A stretch of DNA of 64,000 bases from Elmis aenea. Taxonomy: Eukaryota > Arthropoda > Insecta > Coleoptera > Elmidae. Positions 1-10,569 of this stretch are shown in pieces. A model generated the notes under the pieces. It was not told the origin of the DNA. It ran no database searches and saw only the letters and a list, made by a program, of their open reading frames with translations. Position 1 is the first letter of the stretch. Each line of letters begins with the position of its first letter. The stretch lies in contig CANTFG010000111.1 of the NCBI GenBank assembly GCA_947652605.1, positions 1 through 64,000 on the forward strand, written 5' to 3'. Position numbers and translations under genes: made by a program.

Positions 1-26
1 TTGAAAATTTTGAATTTTTTTCTCGA

Positions 27-97
27 AAACGGCTCATACGATTTTGTTCAAATTTTAGTATGTTATAGAGTTTTATTTTCTTAGTAAAATGCCGTTT
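27..97 (+). repeat. 7-bp inverted pair AAACGGC / GCCGTTT within the monomer
   Basis: AAACGGC at 27-33 and its exact reverse complement GCCGTTT at 91-97 face each other across a 57-bp spacer. They are the two most G+C-rich spots of the monomer and are conserved in both type A and type B. The arrangement suggests two inverted binding sites per repeat for one protein, or chance conservation. No known motif family is identified. Confidence 0.7.
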
Positions 98-98
98 G

Positions 99-115
99 TT
101 TCAACTAGTTTGAAA
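99..115 (+). repeat. Short inverted repeat TTTCAA-CTAGT-TTGAAA (each monomer)
   Basis: Six-base arms TTTCAA and TTGAAA flank CTAGT, with an SpeI site (ACTAGT) at 104-109 inside. It is present in nearly every monomer. Variants lose the site: ACTGGT (for example near 8,604, 10,394, 16,642, 19,173, 45,173, 62,918), AAATAGT (near 32,158, 32,908, 42,465, 43,215, 55,160, 55,910) and CTAGCT (11,585; 60,532). It could form a small hairpin or be a dimeric protein site; neither is shown by sequence alone. Confidence 0.75.
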
Positions 116-143
116 TTTAATTTACAAAGTTATTCAAAAAAGT

Positions 144-171
144 AAAAATTTTGAAAATTTTGAATTTTTTT
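144..171 (+). repeat. Phased A/T tract of the linker (repeated in each monomer)
   Basis: Runs of A4-5T4 alternate at a 9-bp step (unit AAAATTTTG) and end in a run of seven T residues. The exemplar spans the junction of the first two monomers. AnTn tracts repeated at close to the helical pitch are known to bend DNA, so each monomer probably carries a bend here. Copy number of the 9-bp unit (one or two) accounts for the 141- versus 149-150-bp monomer lengths. The bend itself is inference. Confidence 0.8.
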
Positions 172-300
172 CTCGAAAACGGCTCATACGATTTTGTTCA
201 AATTTTAGTATGTTATAGAGTTTTATTTTCTTAGTATAATGCCGTTTGTTTCAACTAGTTTGAAATTTAATTTACAAAGTTATTCAAAAAATTAAAAATT
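151..300 (+). repeat. Reference type A monomer, 150 bp
   Basis: This is a typical type A monomer. In order it has an A/T linker with AAAATTTTG units, a T-tract ending CTCG, the core AAAACGG, the A-specific word CTCATACG, GTTCAAATTTTAGTATG, TTATAGAG, the A-specific GTTTTATTTTC, TTAGTATAATGCCGTTTG, the TTTCAACTAGTTTGAAA dyad, a TTTAATTTACAAAG stretch and a junction ending TTAAAAATT or GTAAAAATT. Type A is the commoner family, roughly two thirds of all monomers by my reading. It differs from type B at about eight positions. Monomer start is set here at TTGAAA by convention. Confidence 0.95.
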
Positions 301-440
301 TTGAAATTTTTGAATTTTTTTCTCGAAAACGGCTCATACGATTTTGTTCAAATTTTAGTATGTTATAGAGTTTTATTTTCTTAGTAAAATGCCGTTTGTT
401 TCAACTAGTTTGAAATTTAATTTACAAAGTTATTCAAAAA

Positions 441-472
441 AGTAAAAAAATTAAAAATTTTGAAATTTTTTT
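441..472 (+). repeat. Irregular monomer junction
   Basis: The normal junction reads either CAAAAAAGTAAAAATT or CAAAAAATTAAAAATT. Here it reads AGTAAAAAAATTAAAAATTTT, which looks like the start of one form joined to the end of the other. The next monomer has the short single-AAAATTTTG linker, so the total spacing to the next core stays 150 bp. This is a likely scar of an exchange within the A/T linker. I saw it only once in the window. Confidence 0.7.
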
Positions 473-600
473 TCGAAAACGGCTCGTTACATTTTGTTCA
501 AATTTTAGCATGTTATAGAGTTTAATTTTCTTAGTATAATGCCGTTTGTTTTAACTAGTTTGAAATTTAATTTACAAAGTTATTCAAAAAAGTAAAAATT

Positions 601-749
601 TTGAAAATTTTGAAATTTTTTTCGAAAACGGCTCGTTACATTTTGTTCAAATTTTAGCATGTTATAGAGTTTAATTTTCTTAGTATAATGCCGTTTGTTT
701 CAACTAGTTTGAAATTTAATTTACAAAGTTATTCAAAAAAGTAAAAATT
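601..749 (+). repeat. Reference type B monomer, 149 bp
   Basis: This is a typical type B monomer. It differs from type A by GAAATTTTTTT running directly into TCGAAAAC (no CTC), by CTCGTTAC in place of CTCATACG, by TAGCATG in place of TAGTATG and by GTTTAATTTT in place of GTTTTATTTT. The rest is essentially the same as type A. The TTCGAA hexamer (a BstBI site) is present in B and absent from standard A monomers, which makes B a natural marker of higher-order periodicity. B monomers usually occur singly between one to four A monomers; pairs of adjacent B monomers are rarer and mark specific block boundaries. Confidence 0.95.
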
Positions 750-2098
750 TTGAAAATTTTGAATTTTTTTCTCGAAAACGGCTCATACGATTTTGTTCAA
801 ATTTTAGTATGTTATAGAGTTTTATTTTCTTAGTATAATGCCGTTTGTTTCAACTAGTTTGAAATTTAATTTACAAAGTTATTCAAAAAATTAAAAATTT
901 TGAAATTTTTGAATTTTTTTCTCGAAAACGGCTCATACGATTTTGTTCAAATTTTAGTATGTTATAGAGTTTTATTTTCTTAGTAAAATGCCGTTTGTTT
1001 CAACTAGTTTGAAATTTAATTTACAAAGTTATTCAAAAAAGTAAAAATTTTGAAAATTTTGAATTTTTTTCTCGAAAACGGCTCATACGATTTTGTTCAA
1101 ATTTTAGTATGTTATAGAGTTTTATTTTCTTAGTAAAATGCCGTTTGTTTCAACTAGTTTGAAATTTAATTTACAAAGTTATTCAAAAAATTAAAAATTT
1201 TGAAAATTTTGAATTTTTTTTTCGAAAACGGCTTGTTACATTTTGTTCAAATTTTAGCATGTTATAGAGTTTAATTTTCTTAGTATAATGCCGTTTGTTT
1301 CAACTAGTTTGAAATTTAATTTACAAAGTTATTCAAAAAAGTAAAAATTTTGAAAATTTTGAATTTTTTTCTCGAAAACGGCTCATACGATTTTGTTCAA
1401 ATTTTAGTATGTTATAGAGTTTTATTTTCTTAGTATAATGCCGTTTGTTTCAACTAGTTTGAAATTTAATTTACAAAGTTATTCAAAAAAGTAAAAATTT
1501 TGAAAATTTTGAATTTTTTTCTCGAAAACGGCTGATACGATTTTGTTCAAATTTTAGTATGTTATAGAGTTTTATTTTCTTAGTATAATGCCGTTTGTTT
1601 CAACTAGTTTGAAATTTAATTTACAAAGTCATTCAAAAAAGTAAAAATTTTGAAAATTTTGAATTTTTTTCTCGAAAACGGCTCATACGATTTTGTTCAA
1701 ATTTTAGTATGTTATAGAGTTTTATTTTCTTAGTATAATGCCGTTTGTTTCAACTAGTTTGAAATTTAATTTACAAAGTTATTCAAAAAATTAAAAATTT
1801 TGAAAATTTTGAAATTTTTTTCGAAAACGGCTCGTTACATTTTGTTCAAATTTTAGCATGTTATAGAGTTTAATTTTCTTAGTATAATGCCGTTTGTTTC
1901 AACTAGTTTGAAATTTAATTTACAAAGTTATTCAAAAAAGTAAAAATTTTGAAAATTTTGAATTTTTTTCTCGAAAACGGCTCATACGATTTTGTTCAAA
2001 TTTTAGTATGTTATAGAGTTTTATTTTCTTAGTATAATGCCGTTTGTTTCAACTAGTTTGAAATTTAATTTACAAAGTTATTCAAAAAATTAAAAATT

Positions 2099-2239
2099 TT
2101 GAAATTTTTTTTCGAAAACGGCTCGTTACATTTTGTTCAAATTTTAGCATGTTATAGAGTTTAATTTTCTTAGTATAATGCCGTTTGTTTTAACTAGTTT
2201 GAAATTTAATTTACAAAGTTATTCAAAAAAGTAAAAATT
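2099..2239 (+). repeat. Short type B monomer, 141 bp
   Basis: This B variant has only one copy of the 9-bp AAAATTTTG unit before the T-tract, where standard monomers have two, and so is 141 bp long. It carries eight T residues before CGAAAAC. The same short form recurs at many places, for example around 3,609, 5,247, 6,731, 10,020, 12,240 and 21,315. In the 9-mer HOR it always follows the A variant ending TTATAAAATTA. This copy also carries the TTTTAACTAG variant at 2,186, which labels several B monomers in the first 5.4 kb. Confidence 0.9.
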
Positions 2240-3289
2240 TTGAAAATTTTGAATTTTTTTCTCGAAAACGGCTCATACGATTTTGTTCAAATTTTAGTAT
2301 GTTATAGAGTTTAATTTTCTTAGTATAATGCCGTTTGTTTCAACTAGTTTGAAATTTAATTTACAAAGTTATTCAAAAAAGTAAAAATTTTGAAAATTTT
2401 GAATTTTTTTCTCGAAAACGGCTCATACGATTTTGTTCAAATTTTAGTATGTTATAGAGTTTTATTTTCTTAGTATAATGCCGTTTGTTTCAACTAGTTT
2501 GAAATTTAATTTACAAAGTTATTCAAAAAATTAAAAATTTTGAAAATTTTGAAATTTTTTTCGAAAACGGCTCGTTACATTTTGTTCAAATTTTAGCATG
2601 TTATAGAGTTTAATTTTCTTAGTATAATGCCGTTTGTTTCAACTAGTTTGAAATTTAATTTACAAAGTTATTCAAAAAATTAAAAATTTTGAAAATTTTG
2701 AAATTTTTTTTCGAAAACGGCTCGTTACATTTTGTTCAAATTTTAGCATGTTATAGAGTTTAATTTTCTTAGTATAATGCCGTTTGTTTTAACTAGTTTG
2801 AAATTTAATTTACAAAGTTATTCAAAAAAGTAAAAATTTTGAAAATTTTGAATTTTTTTCTCGAAAACGGCTCATACGATTTTGTTCAAATTTTAGTATG
2901 TTATAGAGTTTAATTTTCTTAGTATAATGCCGTTTGTTTCAACTAGTTTGAAATTTAATTTACAAAGTTATTCAAAAAAGTAAAAATTTTGAAAATTTTG
3001 AATTTTTTTCTCGAAAACGGCTCATACGATTTTGTTCAAATTTTAGTATGTTATAGAGTTTTATTTTCTTAGTATAATGCCGTTTGTTTCAACTAGTTTG
3101 AAATTTAATTTACAAAGTTATTCAAAAAATTAAAAATTTTGAAAATTTTGAAATTTTTTTCGAAAACGGCTCGTTACATTTTGTTCAAATTTTAGCATGT
3201 TATAGAGTTTAATTTTCTTAGTATAATGCCGTTTGTTTCAACTAGTTTGAAATTTAATTTACAAAGTTATTCAAAAAAGTAAAAATTTT

Positions 3290-6200
3290 GAAAATTTTGA
3301 ATTTTTTTCTCGAAAACGGCTTATACGATTTTGTTCAAATTTTAGTATGTTATAGAGTTTTATTTTCTTAGTATAATGCCGTTTGTTTCAACTAGTTTGA
3401 AATTTAATTTACAAAGTTATTCAAAAAATTAAAAATTTTGAAAATTTTGAAATTTTTTTCGAAAACGGCTCGTTACATTTTGTTCAAATTTTAGCATGTT
3501 ATAGAGTTTAATTTTCTTAGTATAATGCCGTTTGTTTCAACTAGTTTGAAATTTAATTTACAAAGTTATTCAAAAAATTAAAAATTTTGAAATTTTTTTT
3601 CGAAAACGGCTCGTTACATTTTGTTCAAATTTTAGCATGTTATAGAGTTTAATTTTCTTAGTATAATGCCGTTTGTTTTAACTAGTTTGAAATTTAATTT
3701 ACAAAGTTATTCAAAAAAGTAAAAATTTTGAAAATTTTGAATTTTTTTCTCGAAAACGGCTCATACGATTTTGTTCAAATTTTAGTATGTTATAGAGTTT
3801 AATTTTCTTAGTATAATGCCGTTTGTTTCAACTAGTTTGAAATTTAATTTACAAAGTTATTCAAAAAAGTAAAAATTTTGAAAATTTTGAATTTTTTTCT
3901 CGAAAACGGCTCATACGATTTTGTTCAAATTTTAGTATGTTATAGAGTTTTATTTTCTTAGTATAATGCCGTTTGTTTCAACTAGTTTGAAATTTAATTT
4001 ACAAAGTTATTCAAAAAATTAAAAATTTTGAAAATTTTGAAAATTTTTCGAAAACGGCTCGTTACATTTTGTTCAAATTTTAGCATGTTATAGAGTTTAA
4101 TTTTCTTAGTATAATGCCGTTTGTTTCAACTAGTTTGAAATTTAATTTACAAAGTTATTCAAAAAAGTAAAAATTTTGAAAATTTTGAATTTTTTTCTCG
4201 AAAACGGCTTATACGATTTTGTTCAAATTTTAGTATGTTATAGAGTTTTATTTTCTTAGTATAATGCCGTTTGTTTCAACTAGTTTGAAATTTAATTTAC
4301 AAAGTTATTCAAAAAATTAAAAATTTTGAAAATTTTGAAATTTTTTTCGAAAACGGCTCGTTACATTTTGTTCAAATTTTAGCATGTTATAGAGTTTAAT
4401 TTTCTTAGTATAATGCCGTTTGTTTCAACTAGTTTGAAATTTAATTTACAAAGTTATTCAAAAAAGTAAAAATTTTGAAAATTTTGAATTTTTTTCTCGA
4501 AAACGGCTCATACGATTTTGTTCAAATTTTAGTATGTTATAGAGTTTAATTTTCTTAGTATAATGCCGTTTGTTTCAACTAGTTTGAAATTTAATTTACA
4601 AAGTTATTCAAAAAAGTAAAAATTTTGAAAATTTTGAATTTTTTTCTCGAAAACGGCTCATACGATTTTGTTCAAATTTTAGTATGTTATAGAGTTTTAT
4701 TTTCTTAGTATAATGCCGTTTGTTTCAACTAGTTTGAAATTTAATTTACAAAGTTATTCAAAAAATTAAAAATTTTGAAAATTTTGAAATTTTTTTCGAA
4801 AACGGCTCGTTACATTTTGTTCAAATTTTAGCATGTTATAGAGTTTAATTTTCTTAGTATAATGCCGTTTGTTTCAACTAGTTTGAAATTTAATTTACAA
4901 AGTTATTCAAAAAAGTAAAAATTTTGAAAATTTTGAATTTTTTTCTCGAAAACGGCTTATACGATTTTGTTCAAATTTTAGTATGTTATAGAGTTTTATT
5001 TTCTTAGTATAATGCCGTTTGTTTCAACTAGTTTGAAATTTAATTTACAAAGTTATTCAAAAAATTAAAAATTTTGAAAATTTTGAAATTTTTTTCGAAA
5101 ACGGCTCGTTACATTTTGTTCAAATTTTAGCATGTTATAGAGTTTAATTTTCTTAGTATAATGCCGTTTGTTTCAACTAGTTTGAAATTTAATTTACAAA
5201 GTTATTCAAAAAATTAAAAATTTTGAAATTTTTTTTCGAAAACGGCTCGTTACATTTTGTTCAAATTTTAGCATGTTATAGAGTTTAATTTTCTTAGTAT
5301 AATGCCGTTTGTTTTAACTAGTTTGAAATTTAATTTACAAAGTTATTCAAAAAAGTAAAAATTTTGAAAATTTTGAATTTTTTTCTCGAAAACGGCTCAT
5401 ACGATTTTGTTCAAATTTTAGTATGTTATAGAGTTTAATTTTCTTAGTATAATGCCGTTTGTTTCAACTAGTTTGAAATTTAATTTACAAAGTTATTCAA
5501 AAAAGTAAAAATTTTGAAAATTTTGAATTTTTTTCTCGAAAACGGCTCATACGATTTTGTTCAAATTTTAGTATGTTATAGAGTTTTATTTTCTTAGTAT
5601 AATGCCGTTTGTTTCAACTAGTTTGAAATTTAATTTACAAAGTTATTCAAAAAATTAAAAATTTTGAAAATTTTGAAAATTTTTCGAAAACGGCTCGTTA
5701 CATTTTGTTCAAATTTTAGCATGTTATAGAGTTTAATTTTCTTAGTATAATGCCGTTTGTTTCAACTAGTTTGAAATTTAATTTACAAAGTTATTCAAAA
5801 AAGTAAAAATTTTGAAAATTTTGAATTTTTTTCTCGAAAACGGCTTATACGATTTTGTTCAAATTTTAGTATGTTATAGAGTTTTATTTTCTTAGTATAA
5901 TGCCGTTTGTTTCAACTAGTTTGAAATTTAATTTACAAAGTTATTCAAAAAATTAAAAATTTTGAAAATTTTGAAATTTTTTTCGAAAACGGCTCGTTAC
6001 ATTTTGTTCAAATTTTAGCATGTTATAGAGTTTAATTTTCTTAGTATAATGCCGTTTGTTTCAACTAGTTTGAAATTTAATTTACAAAGTTATTCAAAAA
6101 AGTAAAAATTTTGAAAATTTTGAATTTTTTTCTCGAAAACGGCTCATACGATTTTGTTCAAATTTTAGTATGTTATAGAGTTTTATTTTCTTAGTATAAT

Positions 6201-6560
6201 GCCGTTTGTTTCAACTAGTTTGAAATTTAATTTACAAAGTTATTCAAAAAAGTAAAAATTTTGAAAATTTTGAATTTTTTTCTCGAAAACGGCTCATACG
6301 ATTTTGTTCAAATTTTAGTATGTTATAGAGTTTTATTTTCTTAGTATAATGCCGTTTGTTTCAACTAGTTTGAAATTTAATTTACAAAGTTATTCAAAAA
6401 ATTAAAAATTTTGAAAATTTTGAAATTTTTTTCGAAAACGGCTCGTTACATTTTGTTCAAATTTTAGCATGTTATAGAGTTTAATTTTCTTAGTATAATG
6501 CCGTTTGTTTCAACTAGTTTGAAATTTAATTTACAAAGTTATTCAAAAAAGTAAAAATTT
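3290..6560 (+). repeat. 11-mer higher-order repeat, 1,636 bp, two tandem copies
   Basis: Three diagnostic variants recur at exactly 1,636 bp. The GGCTTATACG A monomers are at 3,321 and 4,957 and again at 4,209 and 5,845. The TTTTAACTAG B monomers are at 3,674 and 5,310. The GAAAATTTTTCG B monomers are at 4,039 and 5,675. The monomer order is A(ttata), B, short B, A, A, B, A(ttata), B, A, A, B. The second copy diverges near its end: the A monomer at 6,143 has the GTTTTATTTT tail where its partner at 4,507 has GTTTAATTTT. Edges are therefore approximate. Confidence 0.85.
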
Positions 6561-7130
6561 GGAAAATTTTGAATTTTTTTCTCGAAAACGGCTCATACGA
6601 TTTTGTTCAAATTTTAGTATGTTATAGAGTTTTATTTTCTTAGTTAATGCCGTTTGTTTCAACTAGTTTGAAATTTAATTTACAAAGTTATTCAAATAAT
6701 TAAAAATTTTGAAATTTTTTTTCGAAAACGGCTCGTTACATTTTGTTCAAATTTTAGCATGTTATAGAGTTTTATTTTCTTAGTATAATGCCGTTTGTTT
6801 CAACTAGTTTGAAATTTAATTTACAAAGTTATTCAAAAAAGTAAAAATTTTGAAAATTTTGAATTTTTTTCTCGAAAACGGCTCATACGATTTTGTTCAA
6901 ATTTTAGTATGTTATAGAGTTTAATTTTCTTAGTATAATGCCGTTTGTTTCAACTAGTTTGAAATTTAATTTACAAAGTTATTCAAAAAAGTAAAAATTT
7001 TGAAAATTTTGAATTTTTTTCTCGAAAACGGCTCATACGATTTTGTTCAAATTTTAGTATGTTATAGAGTTTTATTTTCTTAGTATAATGCCGTTTGTTT
7101 CAACTAGTTTGAAATTTAATTTACAAAGTT
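5820..7130 (+). repeat. Displaced duplication, first copy (partner at +3,288 bp)
   Basis: Nine monomers here match 9,108-10,418. The TAGTTAATGCC deletion variant is at 6,641 and 9,929, GGCTTATACG at 5,845 and 9,133, a B-head/A-tail chimera near 6,770 and 10,058 and an A-head/B-tail chimera near 6,920 and 10,208. This copy has private changes at 6,561 (T to G) and 6,697 (CAAATAATT). Confidence 0.82.
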
Positions 7131-9107
7131 ATTCAAAAAATTAAAAATTTTGAAAATTTTGAAATTTTTTTCGAAAACGGCTCGTTACATTTTGTTCAAA
7201 TTTTAGCATGTTAATAGAGTTTAATTTTTTTAGTATAATGCCGTTTGTTTCAACTAGTTTGAAATTTAATTTACAAAGTTATTCAAAAAAGTAAAAATTT
7301 TGAAAATTTTGAATTTTTTTCTCGAAAACGGCTTATACGATTTTGTTCAAATTTTAGTATGTTATAGAGTTTTATTTTCTTAGTATAATGCCGTTTGTTT
7401 CAACTAGTTTGAAATTTAATTTACAAAGTTATTCAAAAAATTAAAAATTTTGAAAATTTTGAAATTTTTTTCGAAAACGGCTCGTTACATTTTGTTCAAA
7501 TTTTAGCATGTTATAGAGTTTAATTTTCTTAGTATAATGCCGTTTGTTTCAACTAGTTTGAAATTTAATTTACAAAGTTATTCAAAAAAGTAAAAATTTT
7601 GAAAATTTTGAATTTTTTTCTCGAAAACGGCTCATACGATTTTGTTCAAATTTTAGTATGTTATAGAGTTTTATTTTCTTAGTATAATGCCGTTTGTTTC
7701 AACTAGTTTGAAATTTAATTTACAAAGTTATTCAAAAAAGTAAAAATTTTGAAAATTTTGAATTTTTTTCTCGAAAACGGCTCATACGATTTTGTTCAAA
7801 TTTTAGTATGTTATAGAGTTTTATTTTCTTAGTATAATGCCGTTTGTTTCAACTAGTTTGAAATTTAATTTACAAAGTTATTCAAAAAATTAAAAATTTT
7901 GAAAATTTTGAAATTTTTTTTCGAAAACGGCTTGTTACATTTTGTTCAAATTTTAGCATGTTATAGAGTTTAATTTTCTTAGTATAATGCCGTTTGTTTC
8001 AACTAGTTTGAAATTTAATTTACAAAGTTATTCAAAAAAGTAAAAATTTTGAAAATTTTGAATTTTTTTCTCGAAAACGGCTCATACGATTTTGTTCAAA
8101 TTTTAGTATGTTATAGAGTTTTATTTTCTTAGTATAATGCCGTTTGTTTCAACTAGTTTGAAATTTAATTTACAAAGTTATTCAAAAAATTAAAAATTTT
8201 GAAAATTTTGAATTTTTTTCTCGAAAACGGCTCATACGATTTTGTTCAAATTTTAGTATGTTATAGAGTTTTATTTTCTTAGTAAAATGCCGTTTGTTTC
8301 AACTAGTTTGAAATTTAATTTACAAAGTTATTCAAAAAATTAAAAATTTTGAAAATTTTGAAATTTTTTTTCGAAAACGGCTCGTTACATTTTGTTCAAA
8401 TTTTAGCATGTTATAGAGTTTAATTTTCTTAGTATAATGCCGTTTGTTTCAACTAGTTTGAAATTTAATTTACAAAGTTATTCAAAAAAGTAAAAATTTT
8501 GAAAATTTTGAATTTTTTTCTCGAAAACGGCTCATACGATTTTGTTCAAATTTTAGTATGTTATAGAGTTTTATTTTCTTAGTATAATGCCGTTTGTTTC
8601 AACTGGTTTGAAATTTAATTTACAAAGTTATTCAAAAAATTAAAAATTTTGAAAATTTTGAAATTTTTTTTTCGAAAACGGCTTGTTACATTTTGTTCAA
8701 ATTTTAGCATGTTATAGAGTTTAATTTTCTTAGTATAATGCCGTTTGTTTCAACTAGTTTGAAATTTAATTTACAAAGTTATTCAAAAAAGTAAAAATTT
8801 TGAAAATTTTGAATTTTTTTCTCGAAAACGGCTCATACGATTTTGTTCAAATTTTAGTATGTTATAGAGTTTTATTTTCTTAGTATAATGCCGTTTGTTT
8901 CAACTAGTTTGAAATTTAATTTACAAAGTTATTCAAAAAATTAAAAATTTTGAAAATTTTGAATTTTTTTTTCGAAAACGGCTTGTTACATTTTGTTCAA
9001 ATTTTAGCATGTTATAGAGTTTAATTTTCTTAGTATAATGCCGTTTGTTTCAACTAGTTTGAAATTTAATTTACAAAGTTATTCAAAAAAGTAAAAATTT
9101 TGAAAAT
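7131..9107 (+). repeat. Mixed A/B satellite stretch
   Basis: The order reads B, A(ttata), B, A, A, Bt, A, A', B, A, Bt, A, Bt. The A monomer near 8,529 has the ACTGGT change. The poly-T run before CG reaches nine in the Bt near 8,681. A private one-base insertion, TTAATAGAG, is at 7,214. No clear higher-order period covers this stretch, and nothing but satellite is present. Confidence 0.8.
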
Positions 9108-10418
9108 TTTGAATTTTTTTCTCGAAAACGGCTTATACGATTTTGTTCAAATTTTAGTATGTTATAGAGTTTTATTTTCTTAGTATAATGCCGTTTGTTT
9201 CAACTAGTTTGAAATTTAATTTACAAAGTTATTCAAAAAATTAAAAATTTTGAAAATTTTGAAATTTTTTTCGAAAACGGCTCGTTACATTTTGTTCAAA
9301 TTTTAGCATGTTATAGAGTTTAATTTTCTTAGTATAATGCCGTTTGTTTCAACTAGTTTGAAATTTAATTTACAAAGTTATTCAAAAAAGTAAAAATTTT
9401 GAAAATTTTGAATTTTTTTCTCGAAAACGGCTCATACGATTTTGTTCAAATTTTAGTATGTCATAGAGTTTTATTTTCTTAGTATAATGCCGTTTGTTTC
9501 AACTAGTTTGAAATTTAATTTACAAAGTTATTCAAAAAAGTAAAAATTTTGAAAATTTTGAATTTTTTTCTCGAAAACGGCTCATACGATTTTGTTCAAA
9601 TTTTAGTATGTTATAGAGTTTTATTTTCTTAGTATAATGCCGTTTGTTTCAACTAGTTTGAAATTTAATTTACAAAGTTATTCAAAAAATTAAAAATTTT
9701 GAAAATTTTGAAATTTTTTTCGAAAACGGCTCGTTACATTTTGTTCAAATTTTAGCATGTTATAGAGTTTAATTTTCTTAGTATAATGCCGTTTGTTTCA
9801 ACTAGTTTGAAATTTAATTTACAAAGTTATTCAAAAAAGTAAAAATTTTGAAAATTTTGAATTTTTTTCTCGAAAACGGCTCATACGATTTTGTTCAAAT
9901 TTTAGTATGTTATAGAGTTTTATTTTCTTAGTTAATGCCGTTTGTTTCAACTAGTTTGAAATTTAATTTACAAAGTTATTCAAAAAATTAAAAATTTTGA
10001 AATTTTTTTTCGAAAACGGCTCGTTACATTTTGTTCAAATTTTAGCATGTTATAGAGTTTTATTTTCTTAGTATAATGCCGTTTGTTTCAACTAGTTTGA
10101 AATTTAATTTACAAAGTTATTCAAAAAAGTAAAAATTTTGAAAATTTTGAATTTTTTTCTCGAAAACGGCTCATACGATTTTGTTCAAATTTTAGTATGT
10201 TATAGAGTTTAATTTTCTTAGTATAATGCCGTTTGTTTCAACTAGTTTGAAATTTAATTTACAAAGTTATTCAAAAAAGTAAAAATTTTGAAAATTTTGA
10301 ATTTTTTTCTCGAAAACGGCTCATACGATTTTGTTCAAATTTTAGTATGTTATAGAGTTTTATTTTCTTAGTATAATGCCGTTTGTTTCAACTGGTTTGA
10401 AATTTAATTTACAAAGTT
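9108..10418 (+). repeat. Displaced duplication, second copy (partner at -3,288 bp)
   Basis: This matches 5,820-7,130 monomer for monomer through the TAGTTAATGCC label at 9,929 and the two chimeric monomers that follow it. It carries a private TATGTCATAG change at 9,462. About 1.98 kb of other monomers separate the two copies, so this is either an old tandem pair with internal turnover or a displaced insertion. Confidence 0.82.
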
Positions 10419-10569
10419 ATTCAAAAAATTAAAAATTTTGAAAATTTTGAAATTTTTTTTCGAAAACGGCTCATACGATTTTGTTCAAATTTTAGTATGT
10501 TATAGAGTTTTATTTTCTTAGTATAATGCCGTTTGTTTCAACTAGTTTGAAATTTAATTTACAAAGTTA

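Larger units (their letters stand above)
1..3135 (+). repeat. Loosely ordered A/B monomer region
   Basis: About 21 monomers read in order as A', A, A', B, B, A, A', A', Bt, A, A, A, B, A, short B, A, A, B, B, A, A. No clean higher-order period runs through the first 2 kb, though the TTTTAACTAG label at 547, 2,186 and 2,785 shows partial 1,639- and 599-bp relations. A monomers following the labelled B often carry the B-type tail GTTTAATTTT (2,310; 2,915). Private changes sit at 1,534 (CTGATACG) and 1,630 (AAAGTCATT). No gene or other element is present. Confidence 0.85.

Noticed and set aside
20..40. CENP-B box at TTCGAAAACGGCTCG
   Set aside because: The essential pattern is TTCG-4N-A-2N-CGGG. 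Here C stands where A is needed and CTCG stands where CGGG is needed. The resemblance is limited to TTCG.
81..91. Bacterial-type -10 box TATAAT in TTAGTATAATG
   Set aside because: It recurs in every monomer that has TAGTATAATG, no suitable -35 element sits at the right distance, and the array is a eukaryotic-type satellite. Chance in A/T-rich sequence is the simpler explanation.
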